Source: Parcubacteria group bacterium Greene1014_15 (GTDB lineage Bacteria; Patescibacteriota; Minisyncoccia; Phycocordibacterales; VMGT01). From it: a stretch of 51,976 nucleotides of DNA. The DNA lies in assembly GCA_007376725.1 (NCBI GenBank), contig VMGT01000004.1:1-51976 (forward strand), in the 5' to 3' direction. The position numbers and the translations under genes were made by a program. The notes below the pieces were generated by a model. It was not told the DNA's origin. It saw only the letters and a list, made by a program, of their open reading frames with translations, and searched no databases. How positions within the stretch are numbered: position 1 is the stretch's first letter; each line of letters opens with the position of its first letter. This document shows positions 21,232 to 30,806 of the stretch, in pieces.

Positions 21232-21570
21232 ATGAGTAGTACAGTCTATGTCGTAACAGAATCGTGTCTTGGTATTTGCTCCGATCCAAAAATTCCACGG
21301 GATTTTTTTAAACATCCGATTTGCATCGATGTCTGCCCTGTCAATGGAATTAAGACTGTCGAGGGCGAAGACCAGATGTACTTCATTGATCCTACTCTTT
21401 GCATCGGTTGCAAAGCATGTTGGTATGAATGTCCAGTAGAAGCAATTTATGCAAAAGAAGATGTTCCGGAAACATGGAAAGAGTACATAGATCTGAACGC
21501 GCTTTGGCACGCTGGAGAAAAAGAAACTGTTCGAAAACGCATTGCAGAAATATCTCCAATTAAATCATAA
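21232..21570 (+). CDS. 4Fe-4S ferredoxin
   Basis: CIDVCPVNGIKTV and CIGCKACWYECPVEAIY cysteine motifs. Confidence 0.88.
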   Translation: MSSTVYVVTESCLGICSDPKIPRDFFKHPICIDVCPVNGIKTVEGEDQMYFIDPTLCIGCKACWYECPVEAIYAKEDVPETWKEYIDLNALWHAGEKETVRKRIAEISPIKS

Positions 21571-21606
21571 CTGTATTTCGCAAGGTATACTTTTTCATTC
21601 AGTATA

Positions 21607-21789
21607 AGAGCCTATCTCCTATCTAACCGCAAAATACAAAGTAAAATATCGCTTGCCTGCCGAAATGTCCAAAATTCTGCTGCAAATCGCGTCTTTTTCG
21701 TCAGCTTCCCCTCATGCTTCCTTAAAATACGCAATTTTCGCAACGAATTTTGAACATTTCGTCTAGGCATTAGATAGGAGATAGGCTCT
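21607..21789. repeat. Long-hairpin intergenic element, copy C (inverted relative to B)
   Basis: 20-bp perfect TIR agagcctatctcctatctaa / ttagataggagataggctct; interior nearly identical to copy B over ~80 nt. Confidence 0.85.
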
Positions 21790-21874
21790 AAGAGAAATCG
21801 CCGAAAATTGCGTTATGCAAGCAAACATGGTTTTATGCTTCGTAGTTGACGCTCTCTTTTTTGAAGGATAGGTC

Positions 21875-22432
21875 ATGTTTCTACAGGATGTCAGCGGAAT
21901 AGGACAAGTATTTGACCATGCCATAGCGCTTCACCAGAAAGGTATAAAAAGTATCGAATCAGTTTCTCAAGGCTCTCTCCGTCTTTACAGTGGTTCAACT
22001 CCAAACACATATGATCACAGTTCTTTGTGGTTCCATATTTCTCCGTGGTTAATTCGTAATAGACTAGAGCACATAAGCAAAAAAGCTATCTTGTTTTTCA
22101 CACCACAAGGTCATATTCATGATCCGGTATTCGAAATACAGATTTCTGAAGAAAACGAACTGCGCCGAATAGTTGCATCATTAACTCCGCTTACTCCAGC
22201 GTACTTTCCCGCTCTTTCATGTATTACACGCTTCATGTTGCGGAAAATCACGTTTATTCTCAAACAAAAGAGAAAATACCATGGCGAAAATGTTCTGTTG
22301 TTCTACTCAGCATATGACCAAACATACTTTGGATCAGTATATATTGGTGCAAAAGGAGCAGTCCTCTCGATCAAGGGACGCGATCGATCAGCGATAGAAT
22401 CAGGGATCAGATACATTATCAGCCACATGTAA
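21875..22432 (+). CDS. Hypothetical protein
   Basis: 185-aa ORF; no family recognised. Confidence 0.5.
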   Translation: MFLQDVSGIGQVFDHAIALHQKGIKSIESVSQGSLRLYSGSTPNTYDHSSLWFHISPWLIRNRLEHISKKAILFFTPQGHIHDPVFEIQISEENELRRIVASLTPLTPAYFPALSCITRFMLRKITFILKQKRKYHGENVLLFYSAYDQTYFGSVYIGAKGAVLSIKGRDRSAIESGIRYIISHM

Positions 22433-22446
22433 ATCCTTCCCACTAC

Positions 22447-25400
22447 CTACCCCACAGCATCTTTGGTGCTCGTGGGGTAGTCTTTTCCTTGCATCATATC
22501 CGCAAGTTCACAGTAGCTACACTCTTTTTTAAAACAACGTTCATTCCAGAACGAGAGGTCGAGGATGCGTGACGCGGCAGAGCGGATCTCATCTTTTAGA
22601 ATCAAAACATCTTCCTCGGATAATAGAAATTTCTCGCGATGATATTCCCCTTTTTTATCCGGCTCAACAAAATCGATTTCACCAGACACAACGATAAACT
22701 CTTTGGGTTCGTAGGAGTCAATGAGCAATTTATAAAACACAAGCTGGCGCCGCTCTTTACCAATAGAGCTTTTTGTTTTTCCCTCAATAGCGTTGCGTGA
22801 CTTGTATTTTCCGGTTTTATAATCAATGACATGCACTTCTTTGCCGTCCACGAGCTCTACCTTGTCAATCTTTCCGCGCAACATGAGTCTTTTTTCTGTA
22901 CCATCGTCACGTGGTATATCAAGAAAAATTCCTGCAATATTTTTTTCATTCCAGAACGGTGTAATAAAAAACTCATGATATGTATCATAATAGCCACCAA
23001 GAGCAATCGTCCCCTTGCGCAAAAATTCTTCCCGTACGTTCGCTTCAAGCGGAACTCCTGCAATCTCTCGTTTATAAAGCGAAAGCAAATCTTTTTTCGT
23101 ACGTTTTTCTCCGTCACGCCCCGCATCAAAAAAATGTGTCAGCACTGCATGTATAGCAATACCATAATATTGATGCCGCGACGGCGCTCGTTGAATACGA
23201 ATCAGATTGTCAAAAAAATATCTCCAAGGGCACTCGAGAAAATTATTGAGGTGTGTTACTGCAAACCCTTGATCAAGAAACAACTTGTTGAGATATTCTT
23301 TTTCGTCAATGCGAATATGCACATTCTTTTTGGGAGCAAACTGCGCGAAGAGCTCGTTTATACCGGAAACAGTGGTCACGCTTACAGCATTCAATTCCCG
23401 ATGCGCTTCGTCTATCTCTTCTATAAACTGCACGGGAAGCATCTTTTTACCACCTGCTTTTTCTTCCGCATACGTCAATATGACTTTCTTTTTCGCCCGC
23501 GTTAGCGCAACATAAAAAAGCCGCCGCTCATCGTCTCCGGTGTCAATACCTCCCGAACTTGTCGGAAGATGAAAATGATCGCTTCCACGCGCTCCTTCCC
23601 AATGTCCTTCAACGGCCCCCATGATATAGACGATATCAAACTCAAGCCCTTTTGAGCGATGTGCGGTCATAAGTTGCACGCCATGTATAAACGCTCCTCC
23701 AGCACGCGCGTTCATGGGTATCTTGTATGTCGTGTATAAATCCACCGTCTTCATAAAATCTGCAAGTTTACCACCTGGATTATTCGCGGCAAATATTTTA
23801 ATCTCCTTAAAAAAAGCATCGAGTTTGTGGAGCCGCTCCACAGAACCTTCTTTCCGGAGTAGCTCGGGAAGAAACCACGACTCACGGATGAGAATTTCGG
23901 CAGCGTCGGCGGCATTCTTGTTTCGAACCATAGAACCCCATGAAGCAAGCTTTCTGTGCAGCGCAAGAAAAGCATCGCTGTCCACCTTAAGAATGCCGGC
24001 TCGTGCAAGTATCGCTCTCGAACCGAGACACTCGAAAAGCATTCTTTTTGATTGCAAAGAGATGTGTAAAAGTTTATACACATCAAGAAGCGGCAGCTTC
24101 CAAAAGTCCATAAAAAGCAACTCGGTCAGCAGTTCTGCATTTCCAAGATCAAGCACGACACGGAGCAAAAGCACCAGTTTCGAAATATCGTCATCGGCAA
24201 GAATATTCTGATCTGAAAATATGGCATAAGAAATACCGTTCCGCTCAAAAACATCAATAAGAGGAAACACATCGCGATTGTTTCTGTAAAGCACGGCTAT
24301 TTCGCGCGGCTCTGTTCCTCGTGCAAGTTCTGCGGATATACTCTCCGCAATAAACCGATACTCATCATCTTCATTTTTGCACGAATAGACGCTATAGCGC
24401 TCTCCTTTTTCTCCCCGCACAGACACAAGCGGAATGCCAAGCCGCTCGTCAAATTCCGCACTTTTCGAGATAAGAGAGTGCGCTCCATCGAGAATACGCT
24501 GGGACGAGCGATAGTTCTCTCGAAGATTTACCACAAGAGCATTCCTATAGCGTTCTCTAAAATATAAAAAATTATCGAGAGATGCGCCTTGAAATCGAAA
24601 TATCGCCTGTTTTCCATCACCGACAACAAAAAGATTTGGATTTTCGTGGAAACTCGAGAGCAGCTCCAAAAGGCGATTTTGTGAACGGTTTGCGTCTTGG
24701 TGTTCATCCGCAAGGATGTAGAGATACTGTTCCTCAAGACGCAGAAGCAAATTTTCGTTGCTTTCAAGAACCCGCACCGTCTCAAGAATCATATCTTCAT
24801 AGTCATAGAGGCGCTTATCCGCGAGCACCTTTTCGTATTTTTCATATAACGTAAGCAGCTCTTTATTGCGCTCAATTTTTTTGAGCATATCGGTATATAC
24901 ACCCTTCATCTTGCCTTTGTGTGACCCCTTCACATGATAGAGATCATTGATCGCCCCAAATTCTTTTTCCTGCGTTGCGATAAAAACCGCAAGATCCTGC
25001 GGAGTATAATCCTCACGCTTGAGTTCTCGGATACTGTGCAAAACAGGACGCACATAATAAAGCGGATCGCCAAAAGGCTTGAGAGCCGTAAGAAACGTAT
25101 CCTCCACAATCTTCTCCATGATCTGTATCTGATCTATTTCGGAGATATTTGATGAGCCAATAATACGATCAAAGGCTTCGGGGAATCGCCTAATCACCTC
25201 ATTACAAAATCCATGAAATGTATGGATATTGACGCGATATGCAGAGGGACCAATAATCTCGACCAAACGCTTGCGCATCGAATACACTGCTGACTCCGTA
25301 AACGTAAGCGCAAGAATACCATCCGGCGTTGTGTCCGTTTGACGAAGTATATTTGCGATACGCAGTGTCAGAATATGTGTCTTGCCTGTTCCCGGACCCG

Positions 25401-25512
25401 CAATCACCGTCACCGGCCCCTCGATTGCATCGACAGCTTTTTTCTGTTCAGAATTAAGCTTTCTATAAAGCGTGTCGAAGGTCTCCAATGCAACTAATCC
25501 AAATGTGGACAT
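22447..25512 (-). CDS. UvrD/PcrA-like superfamily 1 helicase fused to RecB-like PD-(D/E)XK nuclease
   Basis: VTVIAGPGTGKTHILTLRIANIL, ILADEHQDANRSQNRLLELL, LMTAHRSKGLEFDIVYIMG, DYKTGKY nuclease motif, C-terminal CFKKECSYC. Confidence 0.9.
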   Translation of the reverse strand: MSTFGLVALETFDTLYRKLNSEQKKAVDAIEGPVTVIAGPGTGKTHILTLRIANILRQTDTTPDGILALTFTESAVYSMRKRLVEIIGPSAYRVNIHTFHGFCNEVIRRFPEAFDRIIGSSNISEIDQIQIMEKIVEDTFLTALKPFGDPLYYVRPVLHSIRELKREDYTPQDLAVFIATQEKEFGAINDLYHVKGSHKGKMKGVYTDMLKKIERNKELLTLYEKYEKVLADKRLYDYEDMILETVRVLESNENLLLRLEEQYLYILADEHQDANRSQNRLLELLSSFHENPNLFVVGDGKQAIFRFQGASLDNFLYFRERYRNALVVNLRENYRSSQRILDGAHSLISKSAEFDERLGIPLVSVRGEKGERYSVYSCKNEDDEYRFIAESISAELARGTEPREIAVLYRNNRDVFPLIDVFERNGISYAIFSDQNILADDDISKLVLLLRVVLDLGNAELLTELLFMDFWKLPLLDVYKLLHISLQSKRMLFECLGSRAILARAGILKVDSDAFLALHRKLASWGSMVRNKNAADAAEILIRESWFLPELLRKEGSVERLHKLDAFFKEIKIFAANNPGGKLADFMKTVDLYTTYKIPMNARAGGAFIHGVQLMTAHRSKGLEFDIVYIMGAVEGHWEGARGSDHFHLPTSSGGIDTGDDERRLFYVALTRAKKKVILTYAEEKAGGKKMLPVQFIEEIDEAHRELNAVSVTTVSGINELFAQFAPKKNVHIRIDEKEYLNKLFLDQGFAVTHLNNFLECPWRYFFDNLIRIQRAPSRHQYYGIAIHAVLTHFFDAGRDGEKRTKKDLLSLYKREIAGVPLEANVREEFLRKGTIALGGYYDTYHEFFITPFWNEKNIAGIFLDIPRDDGTEKRLMLRGKIDKVELVDGKEVHVIDYKTGKYKSRNAIEGKTKSSIGKERRQLVFYKLLIDSYEPKEFIVVSGEIDFVEPDKKGEYHREKFLLSEEDVLILKDEIRSAASRILDLSFWNERCFKKECSYCELADMMQGKDYPTSTKDAVG

Positions 25513-25515
25513 ATT

Positions 25516-25872
25516 TCAATTTTCTATAATTTCGATCTGATCGGGAAAAATAGGTCCCTTAAATACAACAATTCCGTGAAATGCCTGATCTGGACCCGTT
25601 AGACGAGGCTCAAGTCTCTCAATTGAATCTATGGAGATTCGTAAAAGTGCGCGATCCTCGCCAGGTGGCATGTAGGGATCTCGACCAATGGTTCCGGCAA
25701 CAATATTACCACCGATCCAAGAAGATGACTCTCGAATACCACGGCGAAGCATGGGAACATATTGCCGCGGAACAGTAACAACTGGTTTTTCACCCTGTTC
25801 AAACAACGTACGAATCATCTCATAGGCATTTTCAATTTCATCAAATTTTTCGAGTTTTTCAATATTTCTCAT
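25516..25872 (-). CDS. Hypothetical protein upstream of the helicase
   Basis: ORF with likely start MRNIEKLEKFDEIENAYEMI. Confidence 0.5.
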   Translation of the reverse strand: MRNIEKLEKFDEIENAYEMIRTLFEQGEKPVVTVPRQYVPMLRRGIRESSSWIGGNIVAGTIGRDPYMPPGEDRALLRISIDSIERLEPRLTGPDQAFHGIVVFKGPIFPDQIEIIEN

Positions 25873-25903
25873 AGTAATTAAAAGTATATCAAAGAGAATA
25901 AAA

Positions 25904-25939
25904 GAACGCCTTGTTTCTACGACGAGAAACAAGGCGTTC
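25904..25939 (-). terminator. Intrinsic terminator for a minus-strand gene
   Basis: gaacgccttgtttct / agaaacaaggcgttc; on the minus strand followed by TTTTATTC. Confidence 0.75.
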
Positions 25940-25949
25940 GGGGACGAGC

Positions 25950-26209
25950 TTAGCGTGGTATGACGACCCATACATAGCCGTTCCAATACATATATGGGGT
26001 TGGGTAATGCGGGTGGCCTTGCTCATGCCACCGCACTTCGTCGCGGTTCACGGGCAACCGCCCATGGTGGTCTTGCTTAAATTTAGCCTCATTGTGCCGC
26101 TCTTAGAGAGCCAGCCGTCAGTGTCACTTTTTTTCCCGCCAGCGCAGACAGCTGAAGCAAGAACCAACAAAAAAAGAAAACAAGCTGTAGTGGTCAAAAC
26201 TCTCTTCAT
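25950..26209 (-). pseudogene. Small secreted protein gene with apparent frameshift
   Basis: Minus strand MKRVLTTTACFLFLLVLASAVCAGGKKSDTDGWLSK... then another frame ...RHNEAKFKQDHHGRLPVNRDEVRWHEQGHPHYPTPYMYWNGYVWVVIPR*; promoter upstream and terminator downstream. Confidence 0.6.
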
Positions 26210-26249
26210 GATTACACCCTTTCATGCGAGAAACCCTGAATTCTGTGCC

Positions 26250-26278
26250 ATTGTATCATTATTTTGATATTTTGTCAA
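26250..26278 (-). promoter_or_regulatory. Sigma-70-type promoter TTGACA-N17-TACAAT
   Basis: Minus strand ttgacaaaatatcaaaataatgatacaat upstream of ATG at 26209. Confidence 0.7.
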
Positions 26279-26327
26279 CATTTACCCTGCGTCATTTCTC
26301 TGTTATTGTTTGAGTGGAGTACCATTC

Positions 26328-26933
26328 ATGAGCGGCTACAGAAGGAAAAAATCTGTGCAACCAGCATTTGTGCCAGGAAAAAAGATAGATTTACGAGTAT
26401 ACAATGAAGAAACAGACCTGCACGAATACTACAAGTGGATCAACGATCCCGCCGTCACGCAGTATATGGACGACATATACCCCGTAACGCTCGACGAAGC
26501 GCGTGAGCGTCTACGCAAGCTCGCCTCGCCCGACATGGACAACGTCATCTTCTTTTTGCAAGAGAAAAACAGTGGCGGCATTCCAATCGGCATCACCGGT
26601 CTCTATGACATGGATGACGTACATCGCCGCGCCCGGACAAGGACCATGATCGGCAGCGTGGAGCATTTCTCTAGAGGCTACGGAACTGAGTCGAAAATTC
26701 TCCTGTTCTGGTATGCCTTTTATCGAATCAACCTGCACCACATCACTTCAATCGTCCAGGCGGAAAATATCGCGAGCATCAAGTCGCTTAAACGTGTCGG
26801 ATATAAAAAAGAGGGCATACTTCGCCAGAATACATTCTTTGATGGAAGGTGGGTCAACGACATCATCTTTGGCATCACCAAAAAAGATTTTCGTCCCGTG
26901 TGGGAAAAATACAACGAATCGTTGAAAAAGTGA
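26328..26933 (+). CDS. GNAT acetyltransferase (RimJ/RimL-like)
   Basis: GITGLYDMDDVHRRARTRTMIGSVEHFSRGYGTESKILLFWYAFYRINLHHITSIVQAENIASIKSLKRVGYKKEGILRQ. Confidence 0.85.
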   Translation: MSGYRRKKSVQPAFVPGKKIDLRVYNEETDLHEYYKWINDPAVTQYMDDIYPVTLDEARERLRKLASPDMDNVIFFLQEKNSGGIPIGITGLYDMDDVHRRARTRTMIGSVEHFSRGYGTESKILLFWYAFYRINLHHITSIVQAENIASIKSLKRVGYKKEGILRQNTFFDGRWVNDIIFGITKKDFRPVWEKYNESLKK

Positions 26934-26943
26934 AAGGACGCAA

Positions 26944-27162
26944 ATGAAAAAGTTTGTGTATTATATTCAGGTGGCGCATCAACACCAGAGTGATATTCGT
27001 CTTGTCTCCATCGCCATGTCTGCATGCCCGAGAATAGCAGAGTTGCACATTAACGAGAATACCAATTCAATACGGGTAACAACCGAACAAGAAGTCATTG
27101 ATGCATTTCTCGTCCTTTTCCCTTCGTTGCAACTAACGAGAAACGGACAACGTAAACAATAA
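26944..27162 (+). CDS. Small hypothetical protein
   Basis: 72-aa ORF closely following the GNAT gene, SD-like aaagga. Confidence 0.45.
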   Translation: MKKFVYYIQVAHQHQSDIRLVSIAMSACPRIAELHINENTNSIRVTTEQEVIDAFLVLFPSLQLTRNGQRKQ

Positions 27163-27177
27163 ATATATGTGCCAAAC

Positions 27178-27214
27178 GCCCGCAATAGATTTTCGTTGCG
27201 GGCAATCCTTTTTT
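27178..27214 (+). terminator. Intrinsic terminator
   Basis: gcccgcaa-N10-ttgcgggc followed by aatccttttttaa. Confidence 0.75.
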
Positions 27215-28520
27215 AATAATTCTTCAGCCGATCCACTTTCTGGTGCTGTCTGATGCGTTCATGCGCTTTTGCTTCAATCTGGCGGATGCGTTCGCGCGTC
27301 ACACCAAATTCTCGCCCCACTTCTTCGAGCGTGTGCGTGATGCCATCGGTGAGACCGTTGCGCATTTCAAGAATTTTTCTCTCTTTCGGCGAAAGCGTTT
27401 CAAGAATATCACGGACATGGTCAGCAAGAATACGGCGAGAAGATTCTTGCTCTGGTGACAGGATCTTATCATCCGGAATAAAATCGCCAAGCGTTGATTT
27501 GTCATCACCATCATCACCGACAGGGTTTTCAAGCGACACTGTTCCCTGATCTATTTGCTCGATATTGCGAACTTTCTCAACTTCAATCCCCATCTCCACC
27601 GCCACTTCTTCAGTGAGAGGATCACGTCCCAAATCTTGCGCCAAACGCCGCACCACTTGTTTATATTTCGCAATCGTCTCAACCATGTGTACGGGAATAC
27701 GAATCGTGCGTGATTGGTCCGCAAGCGCGCGTGTAATTGCCTGACGAATCCACCACGTTGCATATGTTGAAAATTTGTATCCTTTTGTCCAATCAAATTT
27801 ATCGACAGCCTTAAAAAGGCCGAGATTCCCCTCTTGAATGAGATCGAGAAGTGTAAGATCGGGACTGCGGCCAACATACTTTTTAGCTATGGAAACAACG
27901 AGACGAAGGTTGGCGCGCGCAAGAAGATTGCGTGCCTCATCATCACCCGCGATAATGCGCCGCGCGAGTTCTTTTTCTTCGTTACCGGTCAAAAGTGCAT
28001 ACTGGCCGATTTCGCGCAGATACATCTGAATTGAATCATACGAAGAATCTCCACCGCCATAAATGCCTCCCTTTCGTCCCGAGAGCTCTTCCGGCGCCTC
28101 AACATCAAGAATACTTCCGCCTTCAAGCACGTCAACGCCTGCAGTACTCAACCGTTCATAGAGGTCCTCAAGAAAGACGATGTTATCCTCGATCGTCGGA
28201 AATTCTTTGAGAATTTCTTCATAGATAATAAACCCGCGCTGGCGGCCTTTCGCGATCAACTTTTCCGCTTTCCTATCATTATCCTCGGGCTTTTTTCTCG
28301 AAGTACCTGTTACTTTTGACTCAGCTTTTTTTACAGCCTTCTCTTTGTGTTTCTCTGCAACAACACGGCGCTCATTTTTTTTCTTCGATTTCTGCACCGT
28401 CGATTTGAATGACTTCTTTTTCACTACTTTAAACGTTTTTTTAGATTTTTTCTTCGATGCAAAAGAGGACCGACGTGCGGTCGCTGTCACTTTCTTCGCT
28501 TTTTTTGTACTTCGAACCAT
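27213..28520 (-). CDS. rpoD: RNA polymerase sigma-70 factor with Lys-rich N-terminal extension
   Basis: [78 protein letters not shown]. Confidence 0.95.
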   Translation of the reverse strand: MVRSTKKAKKVTATARRSSFASKKKSKKTFKVVKKKSFKSTVQKSKKKNERRVVAEKHKEKAVKKAESKVTGTSRKKPEDNDRKAEKLIAKGRQRGFIIYEEILKEFPTIEDNIVFLEDLYERLSTAGVDVLEGGSILDVEAPEELSGRKGGIYGGGDSSYDSIQMYLREIGQYALLTGNEEKELARRIIAGDDEARNLLARANLRLVVSIAKKYVGRSPDLTLLDLIQEGNLGLFKAVDKFDWTKGYKFSTYATWWIRQAITRALADQSRTIRIPVHMVETIAKYKQVVRRLAQDLGRDPLTEEVAVEMGIEVEKVRNIEQIDQGTVSLENPVGDDGDDKSTLGDFIPDDKILSPEQESSRRILADHVRDILETLSPKERKILEMRNGLTDGITHTLEEVGREFGVTRERIRQIEAKAHERIRQHQKVDRLKNY

Positions 28521-28559
28521 ACAGGTATCGTAATAAGTTAGTATTAAAAATTGTATTTT

Positions 28560-28686
28560 ATAGGACGTACGCACTTGGCGCATTTCTTCGTTGCTTCGCT
28601 CGTTTGTTCCCGCGCTGTATAGGCAATACAGCTTGGTCACAAGCCTCACTCGCGCCTCAAACTGCGTTCAAGTGCGTACGTCCTAT
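28560..28686. repeat. Long-hairpin intergenic element, copy F (rpoD/dnaG junction)
   Basis: 18-bp perfect TIR ataggacgtacgcacttg / caagtgcgtacgtcctat; central ctgtat/atacag. Confidence 0.8.
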
Positions 28687-28687
28687 T

Positions 28688-30403
28688 TTATCTGGAAACT
28701 TTTTCAAAAAGTTTTCTTGAAATTTTGTCGCACGCCGCAAGCGCTTTTTCTATTCTCTCCGTATCTTCGCTTTCTTCCGCCATACGCAATTCATTCTGCG
28801 CGGCAGAATACCTTTCCTTAAGAACACGCCGGGAAAGGCGAGTAAGCATATCCTCTACTCTAAGGGCAACATCCGCAACTTCCCCCCATTCTTCTTCAGC
28901 TTCAAAAATCCTATTGTCGACATCGGCCGCCGCAGCTTCTAATTCCCGCTCCATACTTTCTCTACCATATATGTCTTTGAGTCTCTTTTCAACTCCCAAA
29001 AGATTAATCAACGGTTTCTTAAGTGACCGTTGCCACAGGAGAACATTCCATATCATACGATCGACCGAAGCGCCTGTTGTCTTTTCACCTCCACCATTTT
29101 CGTTTGCTCGCACACCCTCCGAAGAAGCATCCATCTTCACGCGCTTGAGTTCTTCACGAACCGACTCCTCGTCAATACCCAATCGTAGAGCGATCTTTGA
29201 AATAAAATGTGCTTGGTCTATCTTATTCGGAATACGCTTAACGAACGGAAGAACTGTTGCTGCCGTAGTGCGACGAAATGTTCGCACGTCTGTTTTTTTA
29301 GACTCAAGTTCGCGCAGATAGAAATCGACAACATGCTGTGCATTCTTTATCGCCTCCTTCCATGCATTAGGATCTTTCGCGATAAGGTCTGCGGGGTCGC
29401 TGTCTGCGGGAAGCGTGGCAACTTTCACGTCCATACCCATGCCAAGAGCAATATGCGCGCTGCGCTCCGTCGCTTTGAGTCCTGCAGCATCTCCGTCAAA
29501 CGCAAGTACAACATTGCTCGAAAGACGCTTGAGCAGCATGAGTTGCTGTGCCGTGAGCGCCGTCCCTGATGGGGCGACCGTATTGCCATACCCAGCTTGA
29601 TGACTCATGAGAAGATCCATCTGACCCTCAACAATGATCGAAAAATTCCATTTCCGGATCGGCAGTTTTCCTTTGTCGTATCCATAGAGAACGTGAGACT
29701 TTGAAAAGAGCGTGGTTTCGGGACTATTCACATATTTTGCTTCCGTGCTCTTTGTCCCGCTTTTGTCTGTCTCAAATATTCTGCCCGAAAAGGCAATGAT
29801 GCGACCAGAACTATCCGAGAGAGGAAACATGATACGGCTGCGAAACCGGTCATACATGCCTTTAGGTCCGGCAATACAAAGACCGCTTTCGAGCAATTCT
29901 TTTTCACGATATCCTTTTTCTTTAAGAAACAATTCAACGCTATGCCAATCATCCCGTGCGAAACCAACTCGAAACTTTTTGAGCGACTCAAGACTTGCAC
30001 CTCTATTGGTAAGATATGTTAGGACATCCGATGTCCGTATAAGCATATCCTCGAAATAGTTCGTTGCTATGTCGAGAATCTCAAAAGCTCGTTCCCGCTC
30101 GCTGCGCACTTCTTGCCGCTCGTGTACAATTTCCACCCCCGCGCGATCCGCAAGAACCTTGAGCGCTCCTTTGAAATCCACCCCTTCGAACGCTTCAACA
30201 AAACTGAAAATATCACCCTTTGCGTTGCAACCAAAACAATAGTACGAATTGCGCGCAAGCGACACCACAAACGATGGCGTCTTTTCATGATGAAACGGAC
30301 AGCGAGCCTTTAGGTTCACTCCCGCCTTTTCAAGCTTGATATATGAACCAACCACTTCCGCAATAGAGAGCCGCTCTTTGATAGTTTCAACAGTAGCCGA
30401 CAT
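28688..30403 (-). CDS. dnaG: DNA primase
   Basis: CPFHHEKTPSFVVSLARNSYYCFGCNAKGDIFSFVE; TOPRIM VEGQMDLL. Confidence 0.95.
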   Translation of the reverse strand: MSATVETIKERLSIAEVVGSYIKLEKAGVNLKARCPFHHEKTPSFVVSLARNSYYCFGCNAKGDIFSFVEAFEGVDFKGALKVLADRAGVEIVHERQEVRSERERAFEILDIATNYFEDMLIRTSDVLTYLTNRGASLESLKKFRVGFARDDWHSVELFLKEKGYREKELLESGLCIAGPKGMYDRFRSRIMFPLSDSSGRIIAFSGRIFETDKSGTKSTEAKYVNSPETTLFSKSHVLYGYDKGKLPIRKWNFSIIVEGQMDLLMSHQAGYGNTVAPSGTALTAQQLMLLKRLSSNVVLAFDGDAAGLKATERSAHIALGMGMDVKVATLPADSDPADLIAKDPNAWKEAIKNAQHVVDFYLRELESKKTDVRTFRRTTAATVLPFVKRIPNKIDQAHFISKIALRLGIDEESVREELKRVKMDASSEGVRANENGGGEKTTGASVDRMIWNVLLWQRSLKKPLINLLGVEKRLKDIYGRESMERELEAAAADVDNRIFEAEEEWGEVADVALRVEDMLTRLSRRVLKERYSAAQNELRMAEESEDTERIEKALAACDKISRKLFEKVSR

Positions 30404-30477
30404 ATTTGACTAATTTTGTTATGTGTGTTATCTTCAGAGAAGCGTCGTAAACAGTACTTGTTTATAGGAGAAAAGGT

Positions 30478-30729
30478 ATGATCGCCGATGTTCGCGTTGC
30501 GGAAAGAGTAATTGGAAAATGGTGGATGACACAACAAGAAGAAATAAGTTTTCTCAAATTATTCATCGCAGCAATGGACAATGAAGACGCTCAAGCTATT
30601 CGTGACTATACAAAATGGTTGGAGCTTTCGCAAGAAACGGCAATCAAAATTGCTCAGGCGTCGCTGCAGATACACTCCGCTTACGAAGAATTATCACGCA
30701 TAAACTTCGTCACTCACGATTCTCACTAA
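30478..30729 (+). CDS. Small hypothetical protein
   Basis: 83-aa ORF with SD aggagaaaagg and a downstream hairpin. Confidence 0.6.
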   Translation: MIADVRVAERVIGKWWMTQQEEISFLKLFIAAMDNEDAQAIRDYTKWLELSQETAIKIAQASLQIHSAYEELSRINFVTHDSH

Positions 30730-30756
30730 AAACGCACATTGATCCCCACTACTGCC

Positions 30757-30800
30757 ACAGAGCAATCCGCCAAAACACAGGTGAATTGCTCTGTTTCTTT
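30757..30800 (+). terminator. Intrinsic terminator
   Basis: acagagcaat...attgctctgt followed by ttctttttc. Confidence 0.6.
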
Positions 30801-30806
30801 TTCAAA

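Noticed and set aside
25911-26267. 118-aa plus-strand ORF
   Set aside because: It is antisense to a minus-strand unit with promoter, signal peptide, coding-like sequence and terminator, and its own sequence looks non-coding
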